DNA from: Trifolium pratense
Taxonomy: Eukaryota; Streptophyta; Magnoliopsida; Fabales; Fabaceae
Reading direction: 5' to 3'
Assembly (NCBI RefSeq): GCF_020283565.1
Contig: NC_060059.1
Span: 47,326,572-47,390,571, forward strand
DNA: 64,000 nucleotides
Under the pieces are notes generated by a model. It ran no database searches. It was not told the origin of the DNA and worked only from the letters and a program-made list of their open reading frames with translations. How positions within the stretch are numbered: the stretch's first letter is position 1; every line of letters starts with the position of its first letter. Positions 40,667 through 52,483 of the stretch are shown piece by piece. The position numbers and the translations under genes were made by a program.

Positions 40667-43600
40667 ATGTCTGCTTCAACGAATCCTATCACTATTCCAC
40701 CTTTCATCTTCAAGAACATGGAATATGTTGGGAACGAGATGGAATTCTCAGAATCGCTTTTAACTCTTGCCTGAGAAGATGGTCGATTTCAATAGCTTGA
40801 AAGCTAATGGGTATGATGTGAAACCATACTTCACTTCTCAAGGTTGGGACAGGTATTTTGAGATGTTGAACGGTCCAATCTATCCAGATCTCCTTAAGCA
40901 TTTCTGGATGAAAGCTAAGGTCTTCACCAAGGTCGAAGCAAAGCAAGAAGAACTCCTAGCTATTGAAAGAAATCCAAGTCTGAAAGGAAAATCTAGAAAG
41001 GAGATGGGTCTTCTTGAGTTTACTGGTACTCAGATTAGGTCTAACGTATGCGGCATAAATCACACCTTCTCAAAGGTTCACTTCAACGCTCTACTTGGGT
41101 TGACAAACTCTGGTATGATTTTGGACAATTTTGAAAAGGATACTAGACTCAGAGAAGATCTTCTGCACAGGATGTTTACCGAATTAAAGCTGAAGGGTAA
41201 AGTCAAGGGAATGACTGAAGAGTGCAGGGTTTTGTTTAAGATAATCATATCATCTATCTGTCCAAGATTAGGTGGTACTGCTACAATCTCTTGGCCTCAT
41301 CGTCATTTGATTTATTTTCTTCTTACTGATAGAAAGGTTAATCTGGGAGATTACCTATTTGAAAGGGTATGTGAAGCTATTTTCTTCAGCAAGTCTCAGA
41401 GGAGAACAACCATTGTTCATCCTAGATTGCTGTCTGACTTACTGTTTCAAGGGTGATACGAATTAGAGTGCTTAATTCGTAAGGATAGCGGAAGCAAACA
41501 ACCAATAACGAAGATACTAGGTACCACCCTTATTGGTCGTATTCTATTAAGTGTTTTGGGTATTTGTTTCTTTTGTTTTAGTGAAAACAGCAAGGGATAG
41601 GCAATGTTAAACTACACCAATAGCCTAACAAAGAGATTAGCACTCAACATCAATTGAGCTAATCGGACTATTTTCAAGGTGACACTTGCAAATAATCAGG
41701 TGAAAATGTAGACACAAATTCTAATTTGACTGAAATGTTCTTGTTTTATTCAATGATTCAAAAATGATCATACATGGCTTATATGGCCGAAAATGCATAG
41801 CCAAATTACAACACAAATAAAAATGCAACATAAAATGCAATTAAACTAGTAATAAAAATGACATTTATGAAATCAGCTATTGTAACTCCTTCTCTATAAC
41901 TAGCCACACGCCATTTAAGGCTTTGATTGTCCTTTTTATGCTCCTTGTGTAACCACTCTGGATAGGCTTTAAATGGCTGAATTTTATTTGTCTTAATTGA
42001 TGAAAAATGATTAAAATAGCCAAGTAATTAAACTCAGCCCTTGATGATGACTCAAAACAGCCCCCACGCCATTAACTCCCTTTTGAATGTCACTTGTGTT
42101 GATTTCAAACTCTTCTGGATTAATTTTCGTATCAAAGGGAGAATCGTAAAGCAGCTTCAGAAGTTTTATCCAGAACTTGTTGAGAATAAGATTATGCCAG
42201 AAGTTCTGACTGCAAACTTCTTAGCCAAAATGCATCTCATCAACACTAAGGTGGTTCAACCTTCACAAGATTTCCAAGTACGCACAGAAGATCCCTTTTA
42301 TGTAGGTGGTTATCCAATAGTTTCTGAATTGGACTGTGAAGAAGTAATTCAGAACTACTTGGAAGGGCTTAAGGGAGAAGGATATACTGTTACTAGGGAA
42401 ATGGTACCAAAGGAGCCAATTGTCAGTTTGTACAAACCTAGGCAGAGGAAGTCCAAAAGAAAGGCTGAAACTCAAGAGGAACAAGTTCAGCCAGATCTTC
42501 TTGCTCATAAGAAAATCAAGGTAGAGCAAGCTGTTGCTGAACAAAGAACAAAGAAGAAGCATGAAGCACCTGCTGAAAATGTTGCTGAGGAATCCTCTAG
42601 AGCTCCTAAGAGGAAACTTAAGCTGGATGATGATGAAGATGATTCAGAAGAGACACACTCTGATGAGGAAACTCTTGCTGATAGGCTGAGAAAGAAACAA
42701 GTTCCTGTTTCAAAAGGTAAGACTCCTAAGATCTCTTTTAATGAAGCTGAAATTGGATTAGGTTTCACCAAACCTCTTAGAACCATTCACCCTGACCCCA
42801 TCAATATTTCAGGCTCAGAGGAACAAAGTTGTTCAACTGATGAGCTGATCAAAGAAGGTAAGAAAAATCTTTCAAAACTTACCTCCTCTGATAAGTCTCA
42901 GTAGAAGGACAAACAAGTTCTTTCTGAAGATCCCCTTCATGAACTAGAGAAACATCTTAGCCCTGATTCTCTAAATAATCATCCCTTCTCTCACGAAACC
43001 ACCAAACCAAAATCACCATCACCATAAACTCAACCACAAATAGAAACATCTGCCAAACAATCATCTGATCCACAACCAGAAATATCTCCTGAACCCATAC
43101 ACTCTCCCACCGAACAACCCAAACAAACCTCTCCTATCAAATCTCCTGAACCAACTCCTGAACCCACAAACTCTGAACAAAATTCTGAACCAAACCCAAC
43201 CTCAAGTACTGAACATGTATCTCCTGAACGTGTTCACACTTGTGCTCCTTGTCCTTCAGAAGTAACTGTTGTTCATAATACCAACTCTGCTTCTGAATCA
43301 CCCAAGCTTTACACAATCCCTTTTACCTATCCCACAACATCTGACCCTTTTGGAAGCCTATCCAATCAGCTTTTTGATGATCTTTTGAGGTTGTCTAAAC
43401 TTAAGAACAGGTTCTTAGTGTGTCCGTCTGATGTGGATGTTGAGGTTTCTGCTATCAAGGCCAAGATTTGTGATGCTCTGGATATAGTTGGGAAGGACAT
43501 CAAAGCTGAGATTGGTAAACGGGACATGGAGGTTGTAAGTCTGCTGAGGGATTTTCTTGCTAGAGCTATTCTGAAGAGATTGACCATGTTTAATCATGAA

Positions 43601-44098
43601 GAAGCTGAGATCTCTAAGGCTGCAGCTTTATCTGCAAGGCAAGCTGCTGATGATATGCTTCTGCATGTGCTCAACAACTGTTGGGTGGACTCCAAATTGT
43701 TCAAGTGCTTAGAGGATCAGAGGATAGAAACTGAGAGGATCGCTCAAGAGGCTGCATTGCTCACTCAAGAACAAGTGCCTATGATAAAGGAACAAGTGCT
43801 TATGATTGATTATTCAGAGGATGGTGAATCTTCTTCTGATAAAGGAAAAGCTCCTATGGAAGCAAATGTGGATCATCTGAGGGTCTTGGAGCAAGCTATT
43901 GAAGAGCAGAGGTCCGAACACCAAGTTCTTGCAACCAAGGTGGATAAGCTGGATTCCAAAGTGGACACTCTGAACAACAAATTTGATATGATCATAGCCC
44001 TTCTCCAAAAACCCACATTATTTGCTTTTGTTTTAAAGCTTTTATGTTTTATCTTGTTAACTATCGTACACTTGGTTCGTTATTTATTATGTTCTTGA
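40667..44098 (+). pseudogene. ORF3 of element A, broken by frameshift, solo LTR and stops
   Basis: ATG at 40667 gives MSASTNPITIPPFIFKNMEY. A small indel near 40765 shifts the frame (TLLPEKMVDF expected). The frame is open at 40767-41453 and is cut by a gypsy solo LTR (41454-42134). It resumes at 42140 (RIVKQLQKFYPEL) with stops at 42902 (TAG) and about 43025 (TAA). From 43385 the coiled-coil end is open. Where B stops after LLQKP, A reads on for 27 mostly hydrophobic residues (FAFVLKLLCFILLTIVHLV) to 44098. That tail would be membrane-spanning if real. Domain order otherwise equals ORF3 of element B. Confidence 0.75.
41454..42134 (-). mobile_element. Solo LTR related to element D, inserted in ORF3 of A
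   Basis: Plus-strand ends are TGATACGAATTAGAGTG and ATTTTCGTATCA, flanked by the 5-bp duplication AAGGG (41449-41453, 42135-42139). On the minus strand it reads like the LTR of element D (CACAAGTGACATTCAAAAGG; GTTAATGGCGTGGGGGCTGT), with clear divergence. It is 681 bp with no internal region. It is a member of the same gypsy family or a sister family, older than D. Confidence 0.88.
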
Positions 44099-44273
44099 TT
44101 ATTTTTGTGCTTATTGTGGTTTATTTTTCGTTTACAATTTTCTTTTTACAATTTTCTAAACAAATATCAAAAGAAGGAGACAAAGAAACACAGCAGAACT
44201 TATTTTAAAATTTTTCATTAAATTGGCTAACAATGCCTTGAGTACATTAGCATAAGAAAAAGAAAACCTAATC

Positions 44274-44573
44274 CTAATCAGATAAAGTCTCAGAGAAAAT
44301 CTCAGATTTCTTCTCAGATTCATCTGAGGATATTTCTATTGGCTATGGGTCTTCTTCTTCGTTTTGTTCCTCCTCAAGAACATAGCCTGCTAAGAACTCA
44401 GCATAGTCAGCGTCTATTTCATCCTCTTCTGACTCAGACTATGAAGAGATGATGATTATCTCTGTCTCTTGTTTCTTCTTGTCTTCATCTTCTTGATTTT
44501 TCATGTTCTCTCTTTCACGCTCATCTTCTTTTCTCCTACGAAATTCTGCGATGCGTGCGCTGAATCTTTTCAT
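44274..44573 (-). pseudogene. Antisense ORF of element A, two stops
   Basis: This minus-strand homologue of the antisense ORF in B begins MKRFSARIAEFRRRKEDERE and ends SETLSD. The SIM-like EIIIISS is retained, but TAG follows it (S-stop-S). A second TAG interrupts before PIEISSDESEEKSEI. Total span is 100 codons including the end, almost the same as B (102). Conservation of both ends and both motifs argues that the ORF was coding in the family. Confidence 0.65.
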
Positions 44574-44650
44574 TATGTTTTCAATTTCTTCTCTTTACGT
44601 ACTGAGATTTTTTTTTTTTTTGTGTGAAAAATGTTGTTCAATCGGAACCT

Positions 44651-44658
44651 ATTTATAG
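44651..44658 (-). promoter_or_regulatory. TATA-like box for the antisense ORF, element A
   Basis: On the minus strand GGCGCCAAAGTGGCTATAAA, then TAGGTTCC, lies 78 bases before the antisense ATG. It is equivalent to the box at 31392-31400. Confidence 0.55.
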
Positions 44659-44771
44659 CCACTTTGGCGCCTTGGTTTTATCTTTTGAAAATTAATTTCA
44701 CCTCCGTAACAACCAATTCCTATCTTTGACTGTCTTGGTTTTCTCATTTTTGACTATTACTTTTTGATAAT

Positions 44772-45205
44772 GACAAAATGGGGAGTAGTTACGCATTAAT
44801 TGATATGTTTCAAAAAGCTGAAACCACGTTTAAAGTTTGTTACAGTTTGATATAAAATATTCTTGTTAATTATTTTATGCGGAGACTGAGTATTTTAATT
44901 AAAAATAAATTTCATAAGAAAGGATAAGTTAAGAGTGCAATTTTAACTTAGCCTTATGAGACTTAGGGGGGGAGCTTGCAAACCTCTCATTCTGAAGAAA
45001 AATATGGATTTTAATTTTACGTTAAAATTACTTAATCTTATACTAAATTAAAATATCATGGATAAAACTTAAAGCTAAGGCTTTATGGAGTATCAATCTT
45101 AGGGGGAGCTTGCAAACCTCACAAACCTAAGAGAAACATGATAAGTTAATTTAACAACAATTATCAATTAATACTTATGTTTGTCATCATCAAAAAGGGG
45201 GAGAT
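44772..45205 (+). other. Polypurine-tract copies upstream of the 3' LTR of A
   Basis: CAAAATGGGGAG (44773-44784), TTAGGGGGGGAGC (near 44963), TTAGGGGGAGC (45099-45109) and AAAAAGGGGGAGAT (45192-45205) match the four tracts of element B in order and spacing. Confidence 0.7.
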
Positions 45206-46302
45206 TGTGGGAACAAAATTGATTTAAAAATGTTTGCCCCTAAATCTATTAAGGTTTTGATGATAACAAAGTATTAATATACAATTGGAAGTACTAAAAA
45301 TTTATTTTAAGTGTGCAGAACTTAGTCTCAGACAAGCTCTGAAGAAAGCTCAGAAGACAAGTTCTCAGAAGTTCGCAAGAACTCAGAAGATAAGAATCTT
45401 CAGAAGATACATGCATCAGAGGATGAAGACATCAGAACTTGCTAAAGTATGAAGTGAATCAAACTCTGAGGTATATCTTGGATTGTGTGAAGATTCGAAT
45501 TTGAAGGTCAACTCTCTTACCAATGAAGAAAAAGACCTCTCAACCTTGATCAGAACAGCTACTTACATTTTGTCTGTCCACAATGGAGAACGTGGGTTAT
45601 CAGACTTCTTAGCTGAATATGGAAAGTCTTCTCTGCACATGGTCAAAGTTACTGAAACTCTTACTCTGTTTTGGAAACGACCAATTTGCATCAAGACAAC
45701 TTGCTTGAAGACAAAAGGTTATCTTCAACAACGGTCATCTTTGCAACGACTCTTTCTTAGTCCTATATATACTAGAAGAATCGGTTTGCAATACAACAAC
45801 AATTACAACACGCGCTCAACATTTTCACATTTGCGAATACAAGCTCTGAACCTCTGAACTAGTGTTTTCAACTCTTAGTCCAAATACTCTATACTCACTA
45901 TATTTGATTCTTAAGGTTCTCTTAAGAGCAGTTGTATTCAATCATCGAACTCTAATTACTTTGTAAGTTTGAGTAGTCTTAAGCTTGTGTGCTTAAGTGA
46001 GAAGTCTTAAGCTTGTTTGCTTAAGAATTGTGGTGAAGTCTCTTGCTTGTGTGCTTGAGCATTTGTAATCTTGTGTGATTATAGTGAAATCCCTTGGAAG
46101 TGCATGGGGACTGGACTACTCTCGTTTTGTGAGAGGAACCAGTATAAATTGCTTGTGTGCTTTCTCTCTCTCTGATCTCGTTATTTTTGTGTTGTTTATC
46201 CGCTGCTAACGTAGCTAAGTTAAGAACTTCGAAAAAGTTTTAACTTGGCTAAAACACAATTCAACCCCCCCCCCCCCCCCTTCTTGTGTTTTCACACCTT
46301 CA
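45206..46302 (+). repeat. 3' LTR of element A
   Basis: It starts TGTGGGAACAAAATTGA (one change in the terminus) and ends CACACCTTCA. It has a TATA-like CTATATATACTAGAAG near 45763, tandem 33-bp-unit remnants and C16 (46265-46280). It differs from the 5' LTR at many positions and looks closer to the LTR of B over its first 100 bases. Confidence 0.85.
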
Positions 46303-46428
46303 TTGATCTACATTTCCTTCATCTTCTATTTTGCTCATGTTAGTTGTTGAGTGCATGAGAGTGTTCATTATCTTGCAATAATCTAAGTTGAATTTCTTCA
46401 GAAGTTCTTTTGTATATTTGGTTTGGTG
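46303..46428 (-). pseudogene. Antisense fragment of Sirevirus reverse transcriptase
   Basis: Minus-strand translation gives [20 protein letters not shown] and then [18 protein letters not shown], matching the RT-RNase H linker of elements A and B (39760-39870). It is a remnant of a third Sirevirus copy in opposite orientation. It is cut on one side by element A and on the other by element C. Confidence 0.85.
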
Positions 46429-48168
46429 TGTTGAGGCAAAATGCAAAATCCCAATTTGATGTTTTAAATATAACAAACATCTTAATTATATTTTAAATGT
46501 AATTCTAATCTCATTGTTATCTAACAAGTGCTCTTGAGTGTTTTAATTAGCCAGGAACAATTAAGCTTCTAATTTCAATGATATTCATTATGCTTTGACA
46601 AAAAGAGAAGCTGCAGGATCAGTCTGAGAATGATCTCTGGTTTAAATACAATATTCACCTCATGAACAAGAATAAATGCAAAAGCACTTATTTCACTAAG
46701 TCAACCATATACAAGACAAAGAAGCACTTTTATCTTGGCTTTAACTCACAAGATCACAACAGTTCATGAACAATTAAGGCAAGGAATAAATTAGAAGAAA
46801 AGTGACTTTCCTCTTTGGACATAGTTAATGATCAAGCATGTGCAACATGATAAATTATCAAGGCAACATCTTATCAGGTGGATCAAGAGTGTTTAGACAA
46901 TGATTACATAGACCAATAAGGATGAGACAACACACATTCAACTCATAGTTGTCATGTACCTTCAATGTCATTATTTAATGAACATTCTCCAAGAGATTAA
47001 ATTTTAATCAAGAAAGAAAGTACATGGAAAGGACAAGTGAATAGTTACACAAGGACATCACAGCTGCATTCTCTTCACATTACAGCTGGTCACAGTTTTG
47101 CATCATTCTCTATTTGAAGATCAAGTGTAAAAATTCGCCCAGATTGGAGAACACTCTCAGAATGATGCTAAGAATGACTGTCCTTTGCTTTTGAAGTTGC
47201 AAGCTCATCTACAGATGGCCAAAACGTGCCTAAATGGTCTATAACGGATATACTTGGTGAGGAAGTAAAGAACAACTATCCACAGCCCATTGCAAGTTGT
47301 CATTATGGCTCTTTTGTTTGAAAATATGAAGATCAACAGAGAGAACGTTCTGAGAAAGAACAGTCAGAACTTATCTACTCAACAATTCAGCATGAGTTGT
47401 CTATTTTGAAGATACTAGCCGTTGGAAAACTTCCTTTGGGACCAAGGAACTGAAGACTCAAGGTTCAACTATAAAAGGAAGGCTTTGGCAACATTGAAGA
47501 GCAAGAGTTCAATTTACAACAATCAATCTACTTGTCTTTGTGATACAAGTTTTCAAGCTCTTCTTTAAAGATCTCTTTCACTCCATATATTGTAACATCA
47601 TACTAGGATCAGTATCCATTTTGAGTGAACAAGGAGAGATTTGTTGTAACTAGCTTTTTAACTTAGGTTGAGTGAGAAAGCTTTAGATCCAAACCATTAT
47701 CAAAGTTGTAAAAGATTGGCTCGATTCAATACGTAACTATTGATTGAGTGACACCTCATAAAGTCTAGGAAGACTTAGGTAGATCAAGCAAGTGAAGCTT
47801 GGAAGATTGTGATCTTGGATTAGATCAAAGAAGAAATGTATCTTGAGATCGGTAGAATCTCTTAGTGGACAATCTCACAGGAGCGTGGGGACTGGAGTAG
47901 CCCATACTATTAAGGGGTGAACCAGGATAAAATTATTGTGTCTCTTCTCTCCCTTAAACTCATATTTATTTTGTGCAAACACAAACACACACAAATCACT
48001 TATTGTTTTGTTTGCAGCTCAGAGATTGTTTTAAGATCATTCTCCTAACTTATATTATTTATTCTGAGATCATTCTAACATATGTTTTGATATCTAATTT
48101 TTAAAAGGACAATTTTTAAAGGTTCACAATTCAAACCCCCCTTTCTTGTGAAAAACTTTGCTACTTCA
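46429..48168 (+). repeat. 5' LTR of element C
   Basis: About 1740 bp, from TGTTGAGGCAAAATGC to ACTTTGCTACTTCA. A TATA box ACTATAAAAGGAAGG lies near 47468 and a C-run CAAACCCCCCTTTCTTGTG near the end, the latter resembling the A/B LTR end. Assignment as an LTR rests on the primer site directly after it and gag after that; the 3' copy is not in the window. Confidence 0.75.
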
Positions 48169-48170
48169 AT

Positions 48171-48182
48171 TGGCATCAGAGC
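48171..48182 (+). other. Primer-binding site of element C
   Basis: TGGCATCAGAGC, two bases after the LTR end. Confidence 0.8.
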
Positions 48183-48241
48183 TCTGCCTCTAAGGTTGAG
48201 CATCTAACAAGTGCTAGAGGAAAAGATTCAGGAAGGAAGTA

Positions 48242-49832
48242 ATGAATAAAAGCGCAAAGTTTATATCAGAAGGAGGATCTTCACATAGGCCACCACTATT
48301 TGAAGGAGATGACTACTACTATTGGAAAGACAAGATGGAACTATTTCTTAGATCACAAGATACGCACATGTGGACAGTAATTGAAGTTGGTGATTATGTT
48401 CCATTAGTAAAAGACTCTACTACTCCAAAGACAAAAGATGAAATGACAACTCAAGAAGCAGATAGGGTACTTCTAAACACTAAAGCTCAATTATTTATTA
48501 AAAGTGCTTTGTGTAGGGAAGAATATGACAGGATTATGGAATGCAAAACGGCCAAAGAAATGTGGACAACACTCCAGACTCACCATGAAGGAACAAGTCG
48601 TGTCAAGGAAACACGAATTGATATTGGTGTTAGAAAATTTGAGCTATTTGAAATGAAGGAAGATGAATCAATTGATCAGATGTATGGAAGATTCACAATT
48701 ATCATAAATGAACTTAACTCATTAGGGAAGAAATTCTCTATACATGAAAGAGTGAGAAAAGTACTTAGATGTTTACCAAAAAGTTGGAGACACATAGTAA
48801 CAGCAATCACAGAGTCAAAAGATCTCACTGAGGTTAAATTAGAAGATCTTATTGGATCTTTAAAAGCTCATGAGTCCATTCTTCAGGAAGACAAACCTAT
48901 GAAAAACAAGATGATTGCATTGGATTCACAAACTAAAGAACGTTCTAAGAACAAAGAAGCAGTCGAGGAAGACAACAAGTTTCTTCAAGAAGATGATGAA
49001 GAAGAGTTAGCATTTCTATCCAGTAGGATACAAAAGCTAATAATGATGAGAATAAATCAGATTAAGAAAAACTTTCCACCAAGAAGAAATGGATCTAAAC
49101 CAGAAGTTGATATCAGCAAAATACAATGCTATGGATGTAACCAATTTGGACACTACAAGAATGAATGTCCTAAACAAAAGAACTCTCCTTACAAGTCCAT
49201 GATGGCAACCTGGGATGAGTTGGATGAAGTACAAGAAGCAGAAGAAGAACAAGAAGCTAATGTATGTCTCATGACAAATGCAAACATTGAAGAGGTAACT
49301 CTAGATCCTTACTCATCTTGTCAAAAAACTGAACATCTCTTTGATAATCTTTTATATGACTCTCAAATTTTAAACTCTAAAAATGGTCAACTTAGAGATG
49401 AAGTCACTAAGTTAACCAAATAAAGAGATGAATATAAATCTGATAATGATATAATGAAAGAAATGATCAAAAATATGCAACTTCCACATGAAGCACTTTC
49501 TAAGCAAATTAAAGAACTTAGAGACAATCAGAAAATGAAAGAATGTTCTATGATTCAAAAAGAGAATATCATTTTAAAACAAAAAGTTCTCTAAACTTGA
49601 AAAAGATTTAACAAAATTTGTCAGTACCACAGAAACTTTTGAAAATATATTGGGATCACAAGTTAATTCATATAGTAGAACTGGATTAGGATACAAACCT
49701 TTTCAAAACAAGAAACTAATTGAAAATGTTTTTGTTCCTCATAAAGAAAAAAGATTTCAAAAATATAAATGCACATTCTGTCACAAGGATGGACATCTTG
49801 AACCATTTTGTTTTAAAAAGAAATCTCTATAG
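48242..49832 (+). pseudogene. gag: gag of element C, interrupted
   Basis: An open frame of 393 residues (48242-49423) with the copia gag domain (RPPLFEGDDYYYWKDKMELF to DLIGSLKAHESILQED) and a CCHC knuckle, CYGCNQFGHYKNEC. A TAA at 49421-49423 stops it inside a coiled-coil-like stretch that continues in frame (RDEYKSDNDIMKEM). A frameshift near 49593 follows, and a last piece to 49832 carries a second Cys/His group (CTFCHKDGHLEPFC). The gag-pol joint is not reached. The protein would form the RNA-packaging particle. Confidence 0.85.
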
Positions 49833-49874
49833 ATCAGAACATTCTCAGAACAATCTGAAAAGGAATTCTTATTA

Positions 49875-52483
49875 GGCCAAAAACCATAAAAATGACTACA
49901 AACACTAAAATTGGCCAAAATCCCAAATATCGACCCTAAAGTAGGCCAAAAACATTAAAAACCACTACAAACACTAAAATAGGCCAAAAACCATAAAAAC
50001 GACTACAAACACTAAAATTGGCCAAAACCCATAAAAAACCACTACAAACACTAAAATTGGCCAAAACCCATAAAAAGTCGACTACAAACACTAAAATAGG
50101 CCAAAAACATTAAAAACCACTACAAATACTAAAATTGGCCAAAAACCATAAAAATGACAACAAACACTAAAATTGGCCAAAAACTATAAAAACGACCCTA
50201 AAATAGGCCAAAAACCATAAAAACGACTACAAACACTAAAATTTGCCAAAATCCCAAATATCGACCGTAAAATAAGCCAAAAAGACTAAAAACAACTACA
50301 AACAATAAAATAGGCCAAAAATCATAAAAACGACTACAAACACTAAAATTGGCCAAAATCCCAAATATCGACCCTAAAATAGGCCAAAAACATTAAAAAC
50401 CACTACAAACACAAAAATATGCCAAAAACCATAAAATCGACTACAAATACTAAAATTGGCCAAAAACCAAAAACTATATAAACGACCCTAAAATAGGCCA
50501 AAAAACCATAAAAATGACTACAAACACCAAAATTGGCCAAAAACCATATAAACGACCTAAAATAGTTCAAAAACCATAAAAACGATTACAAACACAAAAA
50601 TTGGCCAAAAACCATAAAAACGATTACAAACACCAAAATTAGCCAAAAACCATAAAAACAACTACAAACACTAAAATTGGCCAAAAACCATAAAAACGAC
50701 TACAAACAATAAAATAGGCCAAAAAACCATAAAAAACGACTACAAACACTAAAATTGGCCAAACACTATATAAACGACCCTATAATAGGCCAAAAACATT
50801 AAAAACCACTACAAACACTAAAATAGGCCAAAACCCATAAAACGACTACAAACACTAAAATATGCCAAAAACCATAAAAACGACTACAAACACTAAAATT
50901 GGCAAAACACTATATAAACGACCCTAAAATTGGCCAAAAACATTAAAAACCACTACAAACACTAAAATAGGCCAAAACCCATAAAAACGACTACAAACAC
51001 TAAAATATGCCAAAAACCATAAAAACGACTACAAACACTAAAATTGGCCAAAATCCCAATTATCAACCCTAAAATAGGCCAAAACCCATAAAACGACTAC
51101 AAACAATAAAATAGGCCAAAAATCTTAAAAAACGACTACAAACACTAAAATTGGCCAAAACCCATAAAAACGACTACAAACACTAAAATTGGCCAAAATC
51201 CCAAATATCAACCCTAAAATAGGCCAAAAACCATAAAACGACTACAAACATCAAAATAGGCCAAAAACCATAAAAACGATTACAAACACCAAAATTGGCC
51301 AAAAACCATAAAAACAACTACAAACACTAAAATTGGCCAAAATTCCAAATATCAACCCTAAAATAGGCCAAAAACCATAAAACGACTACAAACATCAAAA
51401 TAGGCCAAAAACCATAAAAACGATTACAAACACCAAAATTGGCCAAAAACCATAAAAACAACTACAAACACTAAAATTGGCCAAAATTCCAAATATCAAC
51501 CCTAAAATAGGCCAAAAACCATAAAAACGACTACAAACACCAAAATTGGCCAAAAACCATATAAACGACTACAAACACCAAAATTGGCCAAAAACCATAT
51601 AAACGACCTAAAATAGGTCAAAAACCATAATTTGGCCAAAAAACATAAAAATGACTACAAACACTAAAATTGGCCAAAATCCCAAATATCGACCGTAAAA
51701 TAGGCCAAAAAGACTAAAAACAACTACAAACAATTAAATAGGCCAAAAACCATAAAAACGACTACAAACAATAAAATAGGCCAAAAACCATAAAAAACGA
51801 CTACAAACACTAAAATTGGCCAAAACGGATAAAAACGACTACAAACACTAAAATTGGCCAAAAACCATAAAAAACGAGTACAAACACTAAAATTGGCCAA
51901 AACCCATAAAAACGACTACAAACACTAAAATTGGCCTAAAACCATATAAACGACCCTAAAATAGGCCAAAAACATTGAAAACCACTACAAACACTAAAAT
52001 AGGCCAAAAACCATAAAAACGACTATAAACATTAAAATTGGACAAAAACCATAAAAACGAATACAAACACTAAATTATGCCAAAAACCATAAAAATGACT
52101 ACAAACACTAAAATTGGCCAAAATCCCAAATATCAACCCTAAAATAGGCCAAAAACCATAAAACGACTACAAACATCAAAATAGGCCAAAAATCATAAAA
52201 ACGATTAAAACACTAAAATTGGCCAAAAACCATATAAACGACCTAAAATAGGTCCAAAACCATAATTTGGCCAAAAACCATAAAAATGACTACAAACACT
52301 AAAATTGGCCAAACACTATATAAACGATCCTAAAATAGGCCAAAAACATTAAAAACCACTACAAACACTAAATAGGCCAAAAATCATAAAAACGACTACA
52401 AACACTAAAATTGGCCAAAACCCATAAAAACAACTACAAACACTAAAATTGGCCAAAAACCATAAAAACGACCCTAAAATAGG
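49875..52483 (-). repeat. Satellite arm 1 (reverse)
   Basis: Units read AAAATTGGCCAAAAACC, about 2.6 kb, starting in the debris of element C. It contains nearly identical sub-blocks, for example 51230-51360 and 51360-51500 (CGACTACAAACATCAAAATA in both). Confidence 0.85.

Larger units (their letters stand above)
5464..46302 (+). mobile_element. Element A: old Sirevirus-type Ty1/copia retrotransposon with nested insertions
   Basis: Order: 5' LTR (5464-6552), primer site, gag (6621 to about 10020), protease-integrase (10025-11168), [element B 11169-38521], RT/RNase H (38522-40170), ORF3 (40667-44098), antisense ORF (44274-44573), polypurine tracts, 3' LTR (45206-46302). The order PR-INT-RT-RH with an extra ORF after pol, plus several polypurine-tract copies, matches Sireviruses (SIRE1/Maximus type). 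All genes are broken. The two LTRs differ strongly by eye, and the flanks show no 5-bp duplication (CAACC versus TTGAT). The outer ends may therefore come from two different copies joined by recombination. Confidence 0.85.
46429..49870 (+). mobile_element. Element C: Ty1/copia element, 5' LTR and gag only
   Basis: LTR 46429-48168, primer site, gag 48242-49423 plus remnants to 49832. Pol and the 3' LTR are absent because a satellite array begins at about 49875. The LTR and gag are unlike those of A and B. The start TGTTGAGGCA could equally be placed two bases to the left (TGTGTTGAGG). Confidence 0.8.

Noticed and set aside
42041..42139. ATG at 42041 as start of a separate 287-residue gene
   Set aside because: The first 33 codons are solo LTR sequence; the rest is simply ORF3 of element A resuming.
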